A stretch of 9,335 bases of DNA, from positions 1 through 9,335 of the forward strand of contig DASSUW010000326.1 in NCBI GenBank assembly GCA_035706585.1, given 5' to 3'. Position numbers and translations under genes: made by a program. This DNA is from DASSUW01 sp035706585 (lineage in GTDB: Bacteria > Actinomycetota > Thermoleophilia > Solirubrobacterales > Solirubrobacteraceae). Under the pieces are notes generated by a model. The model ran no database searches. It was not told the origin of the DNA and saw nothing but the letters and a program-made list of their open reading frames with translations. Below, piece after piece: positions 6,133-9,335 of this stretch (within the stretch, counting starts at the first letter, position 1; every line of letters begins with the position of its first letter).

Positions 6133-8217
6133 ATGCCGACGCGGCGACCGCGCGTGACGAAGCCGGGGGAGCCGCGTCCGGCCGGCCCCGCTCCCGAGGC
6201 CAGGCCGGCCTGGCCGGCGGGGCGGGCGCTCACGCCCGCGACGGTCGGCTGGCTCCAGGCCGGGGCCGGCAATGCGGCGGTCGGGCGGCTGCTCGCCCGT
6301 CAGGGGACCGTCGGGGCGCCCGCCCCGGCGACCGACACGTTCCTCGACCTCTGGGGCCGCTTCGTTCCGCTCCGGGGCACGAAGTCCCCCGACCTGCGCG
6401 ATCTGCTGCCACGGATGGTCGCGGCCCTGGACGGCGAGGCCGCGATCACGCACGGATCGCAGTTCGTCGACTACCTCGTCGACAACGGCGAGTCGCAGCT
6501 CGCCCGCGAAGCCCTGGAGCGGATCGAGATGGAGTACCGGACGCGCCAGCTCCGGTTCCAGCTCGAGGAGTCGGAGGCGGTCAAGCGCGGCACCGCCGGC
6601 GCGAAGGATCTCCCGGGGCCCGGTCTGTTCGCCAACCCCGTCGACGGGTTCGTGGACCGCGGGCGCGCGGCGGCGCGCGCCGGCGACCACGGGCTCGCCC
6701 ACGATCTGCTGACACGGGCGTACCTGTTCCTGCAGATGCAGCTCGAGCGGGCCGGCCCCGAGATCGGTGAGCACCCGGAGGCGACGCGGATGCTCCGCCA
6801 TCCGTCGCTGGCCGGTGCCTACAACCAGATGCGCGCGATCCTGGGCGTCTATCCGGCGCTCGAGCGCGAGCTGGCGGGCGCGGGCAACGCCGCGGCCGCC
6901 GCCGAGGCCCGCCGGCACGGCCTGCGGCTGCGCGAGGTGATCCGCAGCGACTTCCTGCTGGCGGGCGCCGACGCGATGATCGCCGACGTCTCGCGGATCG
7001 ACACCGCGCGCGGGCCTGCGCTGCGCATCCACGGCGCCACCGGCGAGATGGACGTGACGCAGCTCCCCGGCCTGCCGGCACCGGGCGAGATCGGCCAGAG
7101 CCCGTACCAGGCGAAGCCGATCGAGAAGGTGCACGAGGCGCTCGAGGGTCAGGTCGACCTCGTCGAGGACCTGCTGCGCGAGCCCGGGGTCCGCAAGCTG
7201 TTCCCGCGCGGCGACATCGACATGTCCAAGCTGGACCACCGGCTGAAGGTGTGGAGGGCGATCTACGACGCGCAGCAGGCCGGCGGCGGCGGGCTGCGCG
7301 CGCTGATGGACACGATCGGCCGCTACCTGAAGGCCTTCACCGTCCACACCGAGTACAACGTCCGCGACTTCGGCGCCAAGAGCTACGTCCAGGCCGAGCA
7401 GGCCGGCGAGATGGCGACCGACCTGGCGGGCCGCGCCGAGCGCGATTGCGGGGTGTACGCGCTCACGGTCGCCTACGAGCTGTACCGCACGGCCAAGGCT
7501 GCCGGCCTGCGGATCGACTTCCAGCTCGTCACCACGCTCGACCACGCGATGCTGGTGATCCGCGAGGCGTCCGGCACGTTCTACATCGTCTCCAACGACA
7601 CCGTGACGCCGCCGCTCACCGGCGACGTCGCCACCGAGCTCGGCAAGATCGCGGGCGGCATCCGCGGCCGCCACGTGAGCCTCATGCCGGCGATGACGTT
7701 CGAGCTCGGATCCAGCCTCGGAGGCGGCGGCACGGCCGAGTTCAGCGACGCCAAGGCGTGGGCGTCCTACAAGAAGGCCCAGTTCGGCCTCGGGCAGCCG
7801 GGCGACGACAAGGACGCGCTGTATCAGCAGTACTACGCCGATCAGGCCGAGCTCGAGCGCCTCACGCTGCACCTGGAGGCGGCCCTGCTCGCCGACCGGC
7901 CGAAGGACATGAACGAGCGCGACTGGCTCACCCGCCGCGCGACGGCGCTGCGCCCGTCGTACGCCCGCCTGGCGTTCCTGTGGCAGCAGTGGGGCACGCT
8001 CCACGCCTGGAAGCCCGGCTCGGCGGCCGCCGGCATGACGCTGGGCAGCGGGCCGATGACGCTCTCGCGCTACGGCAAGCTGATCCTCCGCCGCGAGCTG
8101 CTGCAGGATGCGCCGGAGCAGCTCGACGTCAACGTGCTGAAGGTCTGCGACGCGATCCCGCCGATGCACAGCGAGCTCGACGCCTACCGCGCCGCCGGGC
8201 GCCCGCCGGCGTTCTGA
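6133..8217 (+). CDS. Candidate eCIS-type effector with papain/transglutaminase-like Cys-His-Asp region
   Basis: 694-aa protein. Residues 1-35 are Pro/Arg-rich and flexible. LQAGAGNAAVGRLLARQ (41-57) matches the LQRxAGNxAVxxLL motif that I know from the N-termini of actinobacterial proteins associated with extracellular contractile injection systems. About 65-430 is almost all amphipathic helix (LARDHG-like pairs such as FVDRGRAAARAGDHGLAHDL, then AYLFLQMQLE). At 439 a Cys in RDCGVYALTVAYELYR is followed by His471 (LDHAMLVI) and N488-D489 (FYIVSND), the order and spacing of a papain/transglutaminase-like triad. The C-terminal 200 residues are helical with Trp/Tyr-rich stretches (LAFLWQQWG). 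No signal peptide, TM segment or HExxH motif is seen. ATG 6133 was chosen over the longer frame from 5653 because upstream residues are a shadow of the preceding gene and TACGGT lies 6 nt before. Enzymatic activity and secretion route are inferred. Confidence 0.8.
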   Translation: MPTRRPRVTKPGEPRPAGPAPEARPAWPAGRALTPATVGWLQAGAGNAAVGRLLARQGTVGAPAPATDTFLDLWGRFVPLRGTKSPDLRDLLPRMVAALDGEAAITHGSQFVDYLVDNGESQLAREALERIEMEYRTRQLRFQLEESEAVKRGTAGAKDLPGPGLFANPVDGFVDRGRAAARAGDHGLAHDLLTRAYLFLQMQLERAGPEIGEHPEATRMLRHPSLAGAYNQMRAILGVYPALERELAGAGNAAAAAEARRHGLRLREVIRSDFLLAGADAMIADVSRIDTARGPALRIHGATGEMDVTQLPGLPAPGEIGQSPYQAKPIEKVHEALEGQVDLVEDLLREPGVRKLFPRGDIDMSKLDHRLKVWRAIYDAQQAGGGGLRALMDTIGRYLKAFTVHTEYNVRDFGAKSYVQAEQAGEMATDLAGRAERDCGVYALTVAYELYRTAKAAGLRIDFQLVTTLDHAMLVIREASGTFYIVSNDTVTPPLTGDVATELGKIAGGIRGRHVSLMPAMTFELGSSLGGGGTAEFSDAKAWASYKKAQFGLGQPGDDKDALYQQYYADQAELERLTLHLEAALLADRPKDMNERDWLTRRATALRPSYARLAFLWQQWGTLHAWKPGSAAAGMTLGSGPMTLSRYGKLILRRELLQDAPEQLDVNVLKVCDAIPPMHSELDAYRAAGRPPAF

Positions 8218-8233
8218 GAGCCGGCGGGCGCCC
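8197..8233. terminator. Perfect 14-bp hairpin spanning the stop codon
   Basis: GGGCGCCCGCCGGC (8197-8210) and its exact reverse complement (8220-8233) flank a 9-nt loop that contains the TGA of the 694-aa gene. It stops 6 bp short of the convergent 36-aa ORF, so it can serve as a shared bidirectional terminator. There is no U-tract. Confidence 0.75.
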
Positions 8234-8238
8234 CGCCC

Positions 8239-8349
8239 TCACCTGGCTCGGCGCAGGCGCTCGCGGATGCGATCGGCGACCGACGGTGTGCGGGGGTCGA
8301 TCTTGAGCGCCGCCTCGCGGCGGGCCGGGTAGGTCGTGATCGGGTACAT
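8239..8349 (-). CDS. Small basic protein, 36 aa
   Basis: Not recognised. MYPITTYPARREAALKIDPR is followed by a predicted basic helix ending RIRERLRRAR. A strong Shine-Dalgarno, AGGAGG, lies 6 nt before the ATG, which is the main reason to accept so short a gene. It is the last gene of a three-gene unit: its ribosome site overlaps the stop of the 29-aa ORF. Cytosolic by appearance; it could contact nucleic acid or the inner leaflet, which is a guess. The convergent hairpin at 8197-8233 closes the unit. Confidence 0.65.
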   Translation of the reverse strand: MYPITTYPARREAALKIDPRTPSVADRIRERLRRAR

Positions 8350-8360
8350 GCGGGGCCTCC

Positions 8361-8450
8361 TCACATCTTCGGGGTTCGGGCGCCGAAGACGGCCATCGCC
8401 AGCAGGGCGGTGAGCGCCTGGCTGAGCGTGATCGCGCCGGTCTGGAGCAT
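8361..8450 (-). CDS. Hydrophobic micropeptide, 29 aa
   Basis: MLQTGAITLSQALTALLAMA followed by VFGARTPKM: a single possible membrane helix (about residues 6-23) with a short basic tail. Its ATG overlaps the stop codon of the secreted repeat protein (TGATG), so it would be made by translational coupling; no separate Shine-Dalgarno is seen. Its own stop lies directly before the GGAGG of the next ORF. It may be a membrane partner of the repeat protein, whose C-terminus is also a membrane helix. It could instead be non-coding spacer; the coupling on both sides is what supports it. Confidence 0.5.
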   Translation of the reverse strand: MLQTGAITLSQALTALLAMAVFGARTPKM

Positions 8451-8959
8451 CACGCCGGGACGCGGCCGCGCGACCGGCGGCCGAGGACGACCGCGCCGGC
8501 GGCTGCCGCGCCCGTCGCGCCGAGCGCGATCGCCAGGACGAGCCAGAGGTCGGTGTCGTCGCTCGGCTTCGGGGCCGGCGCCGAGACCGTGTGCGGCGCG
8601 GGCTTCGGGGCCTGGTAGTCGTACGCCCAGTAGACCGGAGGCTTGGCCCGGCTCGGCGCCTGCCCGTTGAAGCGGGCAGCGTCCTGCGCGTGCTCGCCGC
8701 GCAGGTCCTGCTGCGCCTGCCGGCGCAGGAAGAACGCCTTGCGGGTCTGCTCGCCGCGGACGATCTGCGCCTGGGCGACCTGACGGGCGGCGTCCTGGGC
8801 GTGCTCGCCGCGCAGATCCTGGGTCTCGACCGTGCCGGCGAGGCTCGACGTCGGGCTGTCGAAGCGATCGACGCGGTCGACCGGCTGGGCGGCCGCCGTC
8901 GAGGCGGCCAGAGTGCTCGCCGCGGCGACGGCGACGAGGGCGTGGGTGATGCGGCGCAT
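8450..8959 (-). CDS. Secreted/surface repeat protein with C-terminal membrane helix
   Basis: 169-aa exported protein. Residues 1-24 are a Sec signal peptide (basic MRR, hydrophobic core, ASTAAA cleavage region before QP). Residues 48-96 hold three repeats: DLRGEHAQDAAR at 48-59, a diverged IVRGEQTRKA at 66-75 and an exact second DLRGEHAQDAAR at 85-96 (period 18-19). A Pro/Tyr-rich linker (PPVYWAYDYQAPKPAP) follows, then a membrane helix at about 138-160 and a basic tail RRSRGRVPA, giving an outside N-terminal domain tethered to the membrane. The layout resembles actinobacterial hypothetical proteins with repeated DLRSPDxRDAA-type motifs (from memory). ATG 8959 has AGGAG 5 nt upstream; a longer start at 9070 would bury the signal peptide. 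First gene of a three-gene unit, divergent from a BTAD regulator. Function unknown. Confidence 0.82.
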   Translation of the reverse strand: MRRITHALVAVAAASTLAASTAAAQPVDRVDRFDSPTSSLAGTVETQDLRGEHAQDAARQVAQAQIVRGEQTRKAFFLRRQAQQDLRGEHAQDAARFNGQAPSRAKPPVYWAYDYQAPKPAPHTVSAPAPKPSDDTDLWLVLAIALGATGAAAAGAVVLGRRSRGRVPA

Positions 8960-9033
8960 CGGGTCTCCTTGGGGAGGCGGGAATCGGACGGCGCCACGAT
9001 CGGCAACGGCGCTTACTGCGTGCTTGCATTGCG

Positions 9034-9062
9034 CTGACAGCGGGCTGCGGCGCGGATAGCGT
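9034..9062 (+). promoter_or_regulatory. Promoter of leaderless BTAD regulator
   Basis: CTGACA (9034-9039), a 17-bp spacer and TAGCGT (9057-9062) form a near-consensus housekeeping promoter. TAGCGT ends 7 nt before the TTG at 9070, so the transcript would start at or next to the initiation codon. The 110-bp gap (8960-9069) also has to drive the divergent repeat-protein operon, for which I see no clear promoter. Confidence 0.55.
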
Positions 9063-9069
9063 GCGCGCA

Positions 9070-9335
9070 TTGGAGTTCCGGATCCTGGGTCCGCTCGAGG
9101 TGCGCGCCGCGGGTCGTGCGGTGGCGGTTCCGGGCGCCAAGCCGCGGGCGACGCTGGCGGTCCTGCTGCTGCACGCCAACGAGGCCGTCAGCCCGGACCA
9201 GCTGGCGCTCGCGCTGTGGGGCGAGGACGCGCCCTCCGGCGCCGCCAACACCGTCCAGGTCCACATCTCACGGCTGCGCAAGGCGCTCGGCGCCGGCGGC
9301 GCGCTGGCCACGACGCCGGGCGGCTACCGGCTCAG
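9070..9335 (+). CDS. BTAD/SARP-type transcriptional regulator, N-terminal part (3' end outside window)
   Basis: The first 88 residues show the OmpR-like winged-helix DNA-binding domain of SARP/AfsR/BTAD regulators: (M)EFRILGPLEVRAAGRAV, the helix KPRATLAVLLLHANEAVS, DQLALALWGEDAP, the recognition helix TVQVHISRLRKALG and TTPGGYRL at the wing. In full-length members a bacterial transcriptional activation domain follows, sometimes with NB-ARC and TPR regions; none of that is visible here. Start is TTG 9070, supported by the CTGACA-N17-TAGCGT promoter 7 nt upstream; GTG 9061 is in frame but would overlap the -10. The gene is divergent from the secreted repeat-protein operon and could regulate it. 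Confidence 0.92.
   Translation, partial: MEFRILGPLEVRAAGRAVAVPGAKPRATLAVLLLHANEAVSPDQLALALWGEDAPSGAANTVQVHISRLRKALGAGGALATTPGGYRL

Noticed and set aside
7435..7465. Ulp1/C48-like DCGVYA motif in the 694-aa protein
   Set aside because: C48 proteases have the His and Asp before the Cys; here the good His and Asp follow it, so a papain/transglutaminase order is preferred.
6082..8169. 695-aa open frame on the minus strand
   Set aside because: Exact shadow of the 694-aa gene; composition is low-complexity and no start signal is visible, whereas the plus strand has motifs and a promoter.
1..9335. CRISPR arrays, tRNA or rRNA genes, complete insertion sequences
   Set aside because: No regularly spaced repeats, cloverleaf-like sequences, rRNA segments or transposase genes were seen.

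Overview
The window is very GC-rich and GC3-biased. It carries GTG and TTG starts, a BTAD/SARP-type regulator, a MMPL-type RND transporter and several starts that look leaderless. This points to a high-GC actinobacterium, and the overall style (including a secreted protein with repeated DLRGEHAQDAAR motifs) would suit the Thermoleophilia/Solirubrobacterales. The taxon is inferred from style only, not from a database match.

Layout, left to right. (1) 1-459 (+) is the 3' end of a class II fructose-bisphosphate aldolase. (2) 446-1306 (-) is a LysR regulator that converges on and overlaps the aldolase end. It is divergent from (3), a 708-aa MMPL transporter at 1372-3498 (+). The 65-bp gap between them holds a LysR-type ATAG-N7-CTAT dyad. 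(4) After a strong hairpin at 3514-3548 comes a minus-strand block. Read in transcription order it is an NmrA-like NAD(P)-binding protein (5491-4715), a pair of palindromic REP-like repeats (4726-4643), a decayed padR remnant (4644-4395), a HAAS-like/four-helix membrane protein (4398-3823) and a small possible zinc-ribbon ORF (3753-3571). (5) Two plus-strand genes follow, each with TACGGT exactly 6 nt before the start codon: a 138-aa unknown protein (5582-5998) and a 694-aa protein (6133-8217). The latter has an AGNAAV-type N-terminal motif, a helical middle and a papain/transglutaminase-like Cys-His-Asp region. (6) A perfect 14-bp hairpin spans its stop codon. (7) A compact minus-strand operon (8959-8239) encodes a secreted repeat protein with a C-terminal membrane helix, a 29-aa hydrophobic peptide and a 36-aa basic peptide. 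(8) Divergent from it, the 5' end of a BTAD/SARP regulator starts at TTG 9070 behind a near-consensus promoter.

How they may work together: LysR probably controls itself and the transporter. The PadR/membrane pair was once a regulator-target unit but its regulator is now broken, with a mobile-type palindrome at the break. The 694-aa protein is the most interesting item. Its N-terminal motif resembles that of actinobacterial proteins linked to extracellular contractile injection systems, and its C-terminal half looks like a cysteine-dependent enzyme, so it is a candidate orphan effector. No injection-system structural gene lies in this window.
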